DNA from: Mucilaginibacter dorajii
GTDB taxonomy: Bacteria; Bacteroidota; Bacteroidia; Sphingobacteriales; Sphingobacteriaceae
Assembly (NCBI RefSeq): GCF_024808255.1
Contig: NZ_JANTYS010000002.1
Location: 310,001 to 374,000 of the forward strand
Length of the DNA: 64,000 nucleotides
Reading direction: 5' to 3'
Position 1 is the stretch's first letter; each line of letters opens with the position of its first letter. Under the pieces are notes generated by a model that made no database searches, had not been told where the DNA came from, and saw only the letters and a program-made list of their open reading frames with translations. Positions 8,691 to 16,255 of the stretch are shown here, piece after piece. The translations under genes and the position numbers were made by a program.

Positions 8691-10109
8691 TTGACACCGG
8701 CATATTGTTTTATCATTCTCACCTATAACGAGCAGCAACACCTGCCGCGTTTATTGGCATCCATCAAAGGGTTGAACGCCCCTGTTTTTATTTTAGATTC
8801 GGGTAGTGAGGACGACACCATCGCGATAGCACAACAAGCCGGAGCAGTTATTTTACAGCATCCGTTTGAAAATCATCCCAAACAATGGGATTTCGCCTTA
8901 AAAAGCTTCGAGATAAAAACACCCTGGATCATTTGTCTGGATGCCGACCAGGAAGTAACACCAGAGCTGAAAGAGAAGTTAGTCAATTTTAAAGATGAGG
9001 ATCACCTTGATATCGATGGAATTTACTTTAACCGCAAAAACTTTTTTAAAGGTCATTGGATAAAACACGGTGGTTACTACCCTTTTTACCTGCTTAAAAT
9101 GATTCGTTACGGTGTGGGCCATTCCGATCTTAATGAAAACATGGATCATCGGTTCATTGTGCCAGGCAAAACCGTGGTTTGGAAAAAGGGCCACATCCTG
9201 GAAGAAAATTTAAAGGAAAACCAGATCAGCTTCTGGATAGCTAAACACAATCGTTACAGCGATCTGCTGGCCCATGAAGAAGTTGAGCGGATGCAAAAAC
9301 TAAGGTTGCAAACACTTAAGCCTTCGCTTTTAGGTTCGCCGGACGAGCGTACCGCCTGGTTAAAAAATTTATGGTGGCAGCTACCACGCTACGTAAGGCC
9401 CTTACTTTATTTTACCTACCGGATGATTTTTCAGCTGGGTATTTTGGAAGGCCGAACCGGCGTGATCTTCCATTTTTTACAGGGCTTTTGGTTCCGGCTT
9501 ATGGTGGATGTTAAAATTGACGAGATTCTGAAAGGCGAACAAAAAAAAGAAGATAAAAAAACCGTCGCGGCATCGCCACTCAGGTTTGTCTTTACATTCC
9601 TGCTTTTATTTCTGGTGTTTTATTACTTCAATATTGCGTTTTTTGGGATTACCAGTCCGGGTAAATTGTATTCGCCATTTTTGGCTGATAACCTCAATTA
9701 TATACAGGGCTTACGCTGGGTTCTGTTAAGCTGTAGTGCGCAAATATTAAATTGGATGGGCTTTACGGCCATACATAACGGCACCGAACTGCTGGTAGTT
9801 GGTAAAGGAACCATTGTATTAATTTACTCCTGCCTGGGGCTTGGGTTAATGAGTTTTTTTGCTGCATTTGTAATCGCCTATCCTAAAAAACTAAAACAAA
9901 AGCTTATTTTTCTGATTGCCGGAGTTTTAACTATCCAGGTTTTAAACATAACGCGTTTTGTGCTGTTGGCCCTGTTCTGGAATAAAAAAGCCAGTAAGAT
10001 TATTGATCACCATACCGTTTTTAACATTATACTATACATTATCATCATGATAAGCTTGTATTTTTGGGTAACTAAAAACAACCAGGCTCCTGCCGATCAA
10101 CATGCTTAA
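8691..10109 (+). CDS. GT2 glycosyltransferase fused to an exosortase/archaeosortase-like membrane domain
   Basis: This 472-residue protein has two parts. Residues 1-280 are a family 2 glycosyltransferase: FIILTYNEQQHLPRLLASIK opens the fold, and LDADQE (D84, D86) is the DxD motif. Residues 295-460 are a multi-pass membrane domain with the exosortase pattern: Cys381 in IYSCLGLGL, Arg422 in NITRFVLL and His440/441 in DHHTVFN, each at the edge of a membrane segment. In exosortases the Cys-Arg-His triad cleaves C-terminal sorting signals. The start is TTG, 4 bases after the upstream gene, and the end overlaps the acetyltransferase by 8 bases. No protein in the window shows an obvious PEP-CTERM-like tail, so the substrate is unknown. 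Confidence 0.8.
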   Translation: MTPAYCFIILTYNEQQHLPRLLASIKGLNAPVFILDSGSEDDTIAIAQQAGAVILQHPFENHPKQWDFALKSFEIKTPWIICLDADQEVTPELKEKLVNFKDEDHLDIDGIYFNRKNFFKGHWIKHGGYYPFYLLKMIRYGVGHSDLNENMDHRFIVPGKTVVWKKGHILEENLKENQISFWIAKHNRYSDLLAHEEVERMQKLRLQTLKPSLLGSPDERTAWLKNLWWQLPRYVRPLLYFTYRMIFQLGILEGRTGVIFHFLQGFWFRLMVDVKIDEILKGEQKKEDKKTVAASPLRFVFTFLLLFLVFYYFNIAFFGITSPGKLYSPFLADNLNYIQGLRWVLLSCSAQILNWMGFTAIHNGTELLVVGKGTIVLIYSCLGLGLMSFFAAFVIAYPKKLKQKLIFLIAGVLTIQVLNITRFVLLALFWNKKASKIIDHHTVFNIILYIIIMISLYFWVTKNNQAPADQHA

Positions 10110-10656
10110 GACCGATCTTTCCTCTTATAATAACCACCCTTTTCATCCCGGCGGGAATGTCATTAAACGGCTTGTTTGGTTTTATGTAAACGCCTTGTTT
10201 TTTAAAACCAGCCTGATCCCTTCAAGCGGGTTTAAAGTATTTTTACTGCGGATGTTTGGTGCCCGGATTGGCAAAAATGTAACCATTAAGCCTTGCGTAA
10301 ATATCAAATATCCCTGGTTTTTACAAATTGGCGATGAAACCTGGATTGGCGAAAACGTATGGATAGATTGCCTGGTGAAGATAACTATAGGCGCAAATGT
10401 TTGCTTATCGCAAGGCACTGTATTACTTACGGGCAGCCACAACTATAAAAAAACATCATTTGACCTGATTACAAAAAGCATTATTTTGGAAGATGGCGTT
10501 TGGATAGGTGCCGGCGCTATGATAAACCTGGGCGTAACAGCTGGAAGTCATTCGGTGCTCACCAGCGGATCAATTGCTACCAAAAACCTGTTGCCTTACA
10601 GCGTTTACCAGGGCAATCCGGCGATTAAAGTCCGCGAACGCGAGATCAATCAATAA
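10102..10656 (+). CDS. WcaF-like sugar O-acetyltransferase (left-handed beta-helix)
   Basis: A 184-residue hexapeptide-repeat acyltransferase. Isoleucine-rich repeats run from about residue 50 (GARIGKNVTIKPCVNI) to 160 (DGVWIGAGAMINLGVTAGSH), and HNYKK near residue 113 supplies the expected catalytic histidine region. It matches the length and arrangement of the WcaF colanic-acid acetyltransferase family, which moves acetyl from acetyl-CoA to a sugar hydroxyl in the cytoplasm. ATG at 10102 overlaps the GT2-exosortase gene by 8 bases, so the two are probably coupled. The acceptor sugar cannot be read from sequence. Confidence 0.85.
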   Translation: MLKTDLSSYNNHPFHPGGNVIKRLVWFYVNALFFKTSLIPSSGFKVFLLRMFGARIGKNVTIKPCVNIKYPWFLQIGDETWIGENVWIDCLVKITIGANVCLSQGTVLLTGSHNYKKTSFDLITKSIILEDGVWIGAGAMINLGVTAGSHSVLTSGSIATKNLLPYSVYQGNPAIKVREREINQ

Positions 10657-10678
10657 TACAAAATTCATCAAAACCTAT

Positions 10679-12250
10679 ATGCCTACCTCAAAATCGCAAA
10701 TCCACAACATCATTCTATACAGTTTATACTTTATAGTGCTGCTGCTTGGGGTATTGATATTTATTGCGCCTACATCCATTTTTCCTGATCCATCCTGGGG
10801 TTTCCAGGTGTTGCAAAAAATGCAGGCCGGTGGCGCGTTTAATATCGCCGTAAAACCCGATCAGCAAGATCTGGGTAAAAATTACAGCGAGTTTTTATCG
10901 TGGTGGTCGCCGGGGCAGTATCTGATCCCCTATTTTTTCAAGTCTGTTTTTGGTGTTAATACCGGGCAGGCATCAGCGTTAACTACTACTATTTGTGGTT
11001 TATTAGGGATAACTGGTTTGTTTGCCTTCTTTAAAAAAGCAGGTTTTACACCTACGTTAGCCGCGGTGAGTGTGCTGGTTATAGCGGTACAACAAGCATT
11101 TATTACACCCTATGTTTTTTACAATGGCGGCGAGGTTTTACTTTTCGGCTTCGCCGGATGGTTCCTGTATGGCTGCATCAGTATGGATAAAGCCGGCTGG
11201 AAGCTTGCCCTATTTATTTTACTCTCCGGCTGGATAGGCTTTTTCTGTAAATCATCATTCTTATGGGTTTACGGGGCCGGATGTTTATATCTGTGGATCA
11301 GCCTATCACAAAAGCAATTAAAAGTCACTGAATGGATTAAAAACGGGGCGTGGATCGCTATCCCGGCAATACTATCGTTCGTTGTTATAGAGCTTCTATA
11401 CCTGTCAAAAGGAGCAAACCCTGCCGGGCAAACAGCCGGTTTTTTATTAAGCTGGCAATCGCTGGCATTCCCTTTGGCTTCACCCTTGTTAGCCGGTTTT
11501 TCTGTCGATGATATTTTTCATGGCTTAATCTTCCATAGCAACGCAGCCGTAGTAGGCGCAACCGGCGCTGTGCTTATACTACTGCTCTCGGCCATTGTAA
11601 GTGTTATTCTGGTGGTGAATGTGATCAGGCTTGTTCCCAACAAAAAATATAGTTTATTGGTGTTGGTATTTTATGCTGCGTCCGTACTGTTTTTTGGCTA
11701 CAGCTTTTTGCGCCAGGCCAGTATCTCTTACGAGGCAAGGCATTTCCGGGTAATCGGGCTATTGGTAACACCCGGCATTGTTTATTTGGTAAGCCTTTGG
11801 AAACAGCCTTTCAAGATAGCATTTGGTGTAGTATGCCTGTTCATAGCAGGTTTAAGCCTGCGGTATTTTATACCAAGTTATATCCATAACAAAAACATCA
11901 GTGCTAAAGGTACATCGGGCCTGGCACAAATGTTTATTGATCAGCCTTCTTTAGATGAGATCATCAGCCTGGATAAAAAAAATACTAATGCTTTGTTTGT
12001 ATTTATCAGCCCCGATCTGGGCCTGGAGATTAACCATAACCGTTACATCACTTTAGATCCCATCAGTGCGGATATTAAAATTGATTATGACGATTACGTG
12101 CACTACGGCCATGCGGGCCCCATCTTTATTCTGCTCCCGGCAAGTTACATGGGCCCAAAATCGAACATCATCCGCAAGTGTTTCCCGGGTTATAAGGGTT
12201 TTCACATGGATATGCTGAGTGATAAGTATGTGCTGTACTCGGCTAAGTAA
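10679..12250 (+). CDS. GT-C/PMT-like integral membrane glycosyltransferase candidate
   Basis: The ATG at 10679 gives a 523-residue protein whose first membrane helix begins at residue 13; an upstream in-frame start at 10574 lies inside the acetyltransferase and is rejected. About eleven hydrophobic helices are visible. An acidic motif after helix 1 (IFPDPSWGFQVLQKM) and a first lumenal loop with WWSPGQYLIPY resemble GT-C enzymes, which use lipid-phosphate sugars and act outside the membrane. A soluble C-terminal segment of about 110 residues follows. It is the last gene of the polysaccharide cluster, convergent with obg. It could instead be another membrane protein of unknown function. Confidence 0.55.
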   Translation: MPTSKSQIHNIILYSLYFIVLLLGVLIFIAPTSIFPDPSWGFQVLQKMQAGGAFNIAVKPDQQDLGKNYSEFLSWWSPGQYLIPYFFKSVFGVNTGQASALTTTICGLLGITGLFAFFKKAGFTPTLAAVSVLVIAVQQAFITPYVFYNGGEVLLFGFAGWFLYGCISMDKAGWKLALFILLSGWIGFFCKSSFLWVYGAGCLYLWISLSQKQLKVTEWIKNGAWIAIPAILSFVVIELLYLSKGANPAGQTAGFLLSWQSLAFPLASPLLAGFSVDDIFHGLIFHSNAAVVGATGAVLILLLSAIVSVILVVNVIRLVPNKKYSLLVLVFYAASVLFFGYSFLRQASISYEARHFRVIGLLVTPGIVYLVSLWKQPFKIAFGVVCLFIAGLSLRYFIPSYIHNKNISAKGTSGLAQMFIDQPSLDEIISLDKKNTNALFVFISPDLGLEINHNRYITLDPISADIKIDYDDYVHYGHAGPIFILLPASYMGPKSNIIRKCFPGYKGFHMDMLSDKYVLYSAK

Positions 12251-12332
12251 GATTCGCAGACTGTTGGACTCCGGGACTTATGGACAGTTATAAATTGGGG
12301 CAACACTCGCCACCGACCTCACCCCACACACC

Positions 12333-13337
12333 TCAGACTTGTTTATTGATCTCGGTCCAAAGAAGATCTTTTAACCCGGTAAGATTTTTTTGCGCTACTG
12401 ATGATATGAATATGGAAGGAACGCCCTCGGGGAGTTCTTTTTTCATTTCGGCCTGTAGCTCATCGTCCAGCAAATCCATTTTGGTTACGGCTAAAACCCG
12501 GGGTTTGTGCATCAGCTCGGCGTTGTATTCCTGCAATTCGTTTAGTAAAATCTCGTATTCCTGTTTGATGGTACGGGTAGTATCGGCAGGTACCATGAAC
12601 AACAATACCGAGTTACGTTCAATATGTCTCAAAAAGCGGAAACCTAATCCTTTTCCCTGCGATGCGCCTTCAATAATCCCCGGAATATCGGCCATTACAA
12701 AGGAACGGTTATCACGGTATGATACAATGCCCAGGTTAGGCACCAAAGTGGTAAAAGCGTAATCCGCAATCTCCGGCTTGGCAGCAGACACTACCGAAAG
12801 CAGTGTTGACTTACCCGCATTAGGGAAGCCTACCAAACCTACGTCGGCCAAAATTTTCAGCTCCAGTACGTTCCAGTCTTCTTTACCTTCTTCACCAGGC
12901 TGGGCAAAACGGGGGGTTTGCTGGGTTGGCGTTTTAAAATGCCAGTTACCTAAACCGCCACGGCCACCTGGCGTCAAAATCCTGGTTTCGCCATCCTGGG
13001 TGATTTCGAAGATCACCTCGCCGGTTTCAGCATTTTTTACTGTTGTACCCAATGGCACTTCCAATATCTCATCGCGCCCGGTTTTACCGCTGCGTAATGA
13101 ACTGCCGCCAGAATCACCATCGCCGGCAATAACATGTTTACGGTATTTAAGGTGTAGCATGGTCCATAACTGGGCATTACCTTTAACAATCACGTGACCG
13201 CCACGACCACCGTCGCCGCCATCCGGACCACCCTTCGAGGTTAATATATCACGATGTAAATGCGCAGAGCCCGCCCCTCCGTGGCCACTACGGCAACAGA
13301 TTTTCACATAATCAACAAAATTGGAACCTTGCGACAT
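12333..13337 (-). CDS. obg: Obg family GTPase (CgtA/ObgE)
   Basis: A 334-residue protein with the glycine-rich Obg fold at residues 4-158 ([12 protein letters not shown] and [12 protein letters not shown]) and a GTPase domain with G1 [10 protein letters not shown]3 DIPGIIEG and G4 TKMD. Obg is an essential GTPase that associates with the large ribosomal subunit and links ribosome assembly to growth. There is no C-terminal OCT extension, as expected for this length. It lies 115 bases downstream of adk on the same strand. A perfect 22-bp inverted repeat sits in that gap, so the two may not be expressed equally. Confidence 0.97.
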   Translation of the reverse strand: MSQGSNFVDYVKICCRSGHGGAGSAHLHRDILTSKGGPDGGDGGRGGHVIVKGNAQLWTMLHLKYRKHVIAGDGDSGGSSLRSGKTGRDEILEVPLGTTVKNAETGEVIFEITQDGETRILTPGGRGGLGNWHFKTPTQQTPRFAQPGEEGKEDWNVLELKILADVGLVGFPNAGKSTLLSVVSAAKPEIADYAFTTLVPNLGIVSYRDNRSFVMADIPGIIEGASQGKGLGFRFLRHIERNSVLLFMVPADTTRTIKQEYEILLNELQEYNAELMHKPRVLAVTKMDLLDDELQAEMKKELPEGVPSIFISSVAQKNLTGLKDLLWTEINKQV

Positions 13338-13369
13338 AACTTTTTCTTTAGCGGGAAAGTCCGAAAGTC

Positions 13370-13421
13370 AGTAAAGTCCGAAAGTTAAGAATTTTGACAT
13401 TCTTAACTTTCGGACTTTACT
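13370..13421. repeat. Perfect 22-bp inverted repeat between adk and obg
   Basis: The arms 13370-13391 and 13400-13421 are exact reverse complements around an 8-base spacer (ttttgaca). Each arm contains AAAGTCCGAAAGTTAAG. Further partial copies of GTCCGAAAGT and ACGGACTTTC lie on either side (about 13354-13369 and 13430-13443). In the adk to obg direction the hairpin lies after the adk stop and before the obg start. It lacks a clear T-tract after the stem, so it may be an mRNA-stabilising stem or a miniature mobile palindrome rather than a terminator. Confidence 0.85.
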
Positions 13422-13452
13422 AACTTATCGTCTTACGGACTTTCTGATTTAT

Positions 13453-14025
13453 TTAATATTCTTTAACAACTTCACCTATCTGGGTAAAGATCTCATCAAC
13501 AGACCCTACTCCGTTAATGCTTGTAAATTTATCCTGGCCTTTATAAAAACCGGCTACAGGAGCGGTTTTATCATTATACTCCACAATACGCTTGCGGATA
13601 ACTTCTGGATTGGCATCATCAGGCCTGCCCGATAATTTGCCACGCTCTAATAAACGGCGCTCCAGTTCATCATCATTCACCTCAAGCGCTATCATGCCCG
13701 ATATAGCTGATGCTTTACTTTCAAGCAAGCTATCTAAAGCTTCGGCCTGTGCAACGGTACGGGGAAAACCATCAAAAATGAAGCCTTTAGCATTTTTATT
13801 GCTATCCAACTTATTACTGATCATTCCAATTACAACCGCGTCCGGAACCAACTTGCCATCATCCATCAACTTCTTTGCCTCTAACCCAAGTTCTGTTCCC
13901 TGCGCAATTTCGCCACGTAAAAGATCGCCGGTTGATAAATGGATCAATCCATGTTTTTCAATAAGCTTTTGTGACTGAGTCCCTTTCCCGGCTCCGGGAG
14001 GACCAAACAATACCAGGTTTAGCAT
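13453..14025 (-). CDS. adk: Adenylate kinase
   Basis: A 190-residue protein with the P-loop FGPPGAGKGTQ at residues 8-18, the AMP-binding HLSTGDLLR segment and FDGFPRTVAQAEALD. It catalyses ATP + AMP to two ADP in the cytoplasm. The LID region GRPDDANPEVI is the short form without zinc-binding cysteines, and the length matches short bacterial adenylate kinases. It precedes obg on the minus strand, an arrangement common in Bacteroidota. A tRNA gene with its own hairpin lies just upstream. Confidence 0.97.
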   Translation of the reverse strand: MLNLVLFGPPGAGKGTQSQKLIEKHGLIHLSTGDLLRGEIAQGTELGLEAKKLMDDGKLVPDAVVIGMISNKLDSNKNAKGFIFDGFPRTVAQAEALDSLLESKASAISGMIALEVNDDELERRLLERGKLSGRPDDANPEVIRKRIVEYNDKTAPVAGFYKGQDKFTSINGVGSVDEIFTQIGEVVKEY

Positions 14026-14041
14026 GCTCGTTATAAATTAA

Positions 14042-14070
14042 AAGCCTTTCGGTACTACACAGAAAGGCTT
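14042..14070 (-). terminator. Hairpin after tRNA-Arg, probable terminator
   Basis: AAGCCTTTC (14042-14050) and GAAAGGCTT (14062-14070) form a 9-bp perfect stem with an 11-base loop. Read on the minus strand the stem is followed by TTTTAATTT. It lies between the tRNA-Arg gene and adk, so it probably ends the tRNA transcript. Confidence 0.7.
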
Positions 14071-14125
14071 AAGATTAACTTTATACCATGATGGGAATTG
14101 AAACCCAATAAAGGCACGTTATATG

Positions 14126-14199
<74 letters not shown>

Positions 14200-14328
14200 T
14201 TTTCCGAAATGGAATGCAAAGATAGATTTTTTGTACTTCCATTGCAAACTTTTTTAAAATATCTTGCAAGATAATGATCAACCTATTGATAATGAATTAT
14301 AATATTTATCATCAACGAGGAATTTCAT

Positions 14329-14790
14329 CTATTTTACCGCTGCGGCAATAGCTTCAAAGTTTGGCAAATCGGTCGCTACTTCTAAAACTTCGGCGTAAAT
14401 AATGTTTTGTTCTTCATCAATAACAAAAGCTGCGCGTTTGGATACACCTTTAAGGCCCATCACAAAATCGGCATAAATAGCGCCATAAGCAGTTGAAACC
14501 TCTTTGTTAAAATCAGATAGCAGATCAAACTGGTAATTATTTTCTTCTTTAAACTTAGCCAGTGTAAAAGGCGAATCGACAGAGATGCCTAAGATAGTGG
14601 CATTTAAACCATCGTAGTATCCAAAGCTATCGCGCATGGTGCAAAGCTGCGTAGTACAAACGCCGGTAAAAGCAAAAGGGAAAAAGTGCAATACAACCTT
14701 GCGGCCCTTAAAATCGGCCAGTGATACGCTTTGCAATGATGATGATACTAATGTAAACTGTGGTGCCGCCTGGCCTGCTTGTAATGACAT
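14329..14790 (-). CDS. Peroxiredoxin, AhpE/BCP-like
   Basis: With ATG at 14790 the protein is 153 residues and starts MSLQAGQAAPQFTLV, the usual peroxiredoxin opening; an upstream in-frame start at 14850 adds 20 residues unlike the family. The peroxidatic cysteine is Cys45 in PFAFTGVCTTQLC, with a second cysteine five residues later (Cys50), the arrangement seen in AhpE-like and some BCP-like enzymes. It reduces hydrogen peroxide or organic hydroperoxides in the cytoplasm using a thiol donor. No partner reductase lies beside it. Confidence 0.9.
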   Translation of the reverse strand: MSLQAGQAAPQFTLVSSSLQSVSLADFKGRKVVLHFFPFAFTGVCTTQLCTMRDSFGYYDGLNATILGISVDSPFTLAKFKEENNYQFDLLSDFNKEVSTAYGAIYADFVMGLKGVSKRAAFVIDEEQNIIYAEVLEVATDLPNFEAIAAAVK

Positions 14791-14935
14791 GTTGTGTGTG
14801 TTTATTGTATTGCAAATGAATGATAATAAATTTGAAATCACGATAGTCACAAGATCAAAATATTTTTTTTACAAAATCAAAAGCTAATGGTTTGTAATAA
14901 CAACAATGCCTAAATTAGGTGATTAAACCTATCAG

Positions 14936-16132
14936 ATGAACCATAAGCTATACATATTCCTGTTGCTCTCGTTATTTAGCAATGCGATCTATGCTCAAAA
15001 AACGAACCCTGCAAACAACTTCATATTAAAAGGCACTACTACTGATAAGAAAACACATGTGATATGGTTAACCTACTCACTTGGCAAACAACCACGGATA
15101 AAACGTAAAGCATATGTAAAAAAGGGGGCTTTTTCGTTCAGCTGTTTTATACCCGGGCCGGTTTATGCCGAACTCTACTTTAACAGCAAGCCGCTTTCAA
15201 ATCACGACTGGGGTATTAATGAAGTGTTTTTAAGTCCGGGTAAAATGACGATAGCGCTTACCGGTGATAGTACTACAAATGCCTTGATAACAGGTTCGGC
15301 AATGCAGGATGATTGGACGAAGATAAAAAAGCAAGAACAACCGATAGAACGCCTAAAGTATATTATAGATAGAAAATCAAATGAAATATCGGCAGGTGGC
15401 AATACCCCAAAAAACCATGCGGCTGTACTTAAACTGGGCAGCGAACGGGATAATTATAATGAGCGGGAAAAGCAAATAGAATACGAGTTTATTGCTTCAA
15501 ATCCCGGATCGTATCTAAGCCCATATTTAACTGCTTATCATTTTGATATGTATGAACTCCCTCTTGATTCCACAACCTTATTTTACAACACATTTACCGC
15601 GCCTGTGAAAAACACCATTGCCGGGAAAGCTTTATATGAAACCATTCTGAAGCATTCCATTTCGGCAAGGGGAGGCATAGCTCCGCTATTCGTGAAAAAG
15701 GATATTGATGGAAAAACAATCGATCTTAAGTCATTCAGGGACAAAAACTATGTATTAGTTTATTTTTGGGCAAGCTGGTGTTTGTATAAAAGTGATGAAC
15801 CCGCGCACCTTGTAAGCCTATATAAAAAATACCGCACTAAAGGACTTGAAATTGTTGGCATATCTCAAGATATTATCTGCAAGGATTGGAAAAATGCGAT
15901 AAACCAAAATGGCTTAGGAAAATGGCACAATATTTTAACAAAATATGATGATAGCTTACAAGACAAGTACAATATTAATGGCATGCCTCCTTCCATTTTA
16001 ATATTGATTGATAAGCAGGGCAAAATTATTGGCCGTTACCTTGGCGATCATGCAGTATGGGTTACGAGGGGGGATAATGATGGAGGTATGAATTTGCTTG
16101 ATAAAAAACTATCCGAAACTTTTGGCAAGTAA
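14936..16132 (+). CDS. Secreted thioredoxin-fold (TlpA/DUF4369-like) protein lacking the second active-site cysteine
   Basis: A 398-residue protein with a signal peptide (residues 1-20, LLLSLFSNAIYA before Q21). Residues 30-115 resemble the DUF4369 beta-domain often found N-terminal to TlpA-like thioredoxins in Bacteroidota. A redoxin domain covers about residues 247-395. Its active site reads WASWCLYKSDEP: Cys282 is present but the second position of the CxxC motif is Lys285. That excludes the usual intramolecular disulfide. It could act as a one-cysteine thiol enzyme or a binding protein in the periplasm. It stands alone, 124 bases before the permease pair. Confidence 0.75.
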   Translation: MNHKLYIFLLLSLFSNAIYAQKTNPANNFILKGTTTDKKTHVIWLTYSLGKQPRIKRKAYVKKGAFSFSCFIPGPVYAELYFNSKPLSNHDWGINEVFLSPGKMTIALTGDSTTNALITGSAMQDDWTKIKKQEQPIERLKYIIDRKSNEISAGGNTPKNHAAVLKLGSERDNYNEREKQIEYEFIASNPGSYLSPYLTAYHFDMYELPLDSTTLFYNTFTAPVKNTIAGKALYETILKHSISARGGIAPLFVKKDIDGKTIDLKSFRDKNYVLVYFWASWCLYKSDEPAHLVSLYKKYRTKGLEIVGISQDIICKDWKNAINQNGLGKWHNILTKYDDSLQDKYNINGMPPSILILIDKQGKIIGRYLGDHAVWVTRGDNDGGMNLLDKKLSETFGK

Positions 16133-16255
16133 AACTTAGTACTGCGCGTCCCTCCCGGGTATTTAACTTAGTTTAACTTTATTTAACAACCAGTTTAATA
16201 CATAGTTAGCTACCTTAGTGTTGCTCCCAATCACCTTATAACAACACTTGCTGCC

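Noticed and set aside
10574..10678. Upstream in-frame start for the GT-C-like gene
   Set aside because: It lies inside the acetyltransferase reading frame, and ATG at 10679 gives a normal first helix.
12280..13197. Plus-strand ORFs of 160 and 139 residues opposite obg
   Set aside because: They lie antisense to the well-supported obg frame and have no recognisable features.
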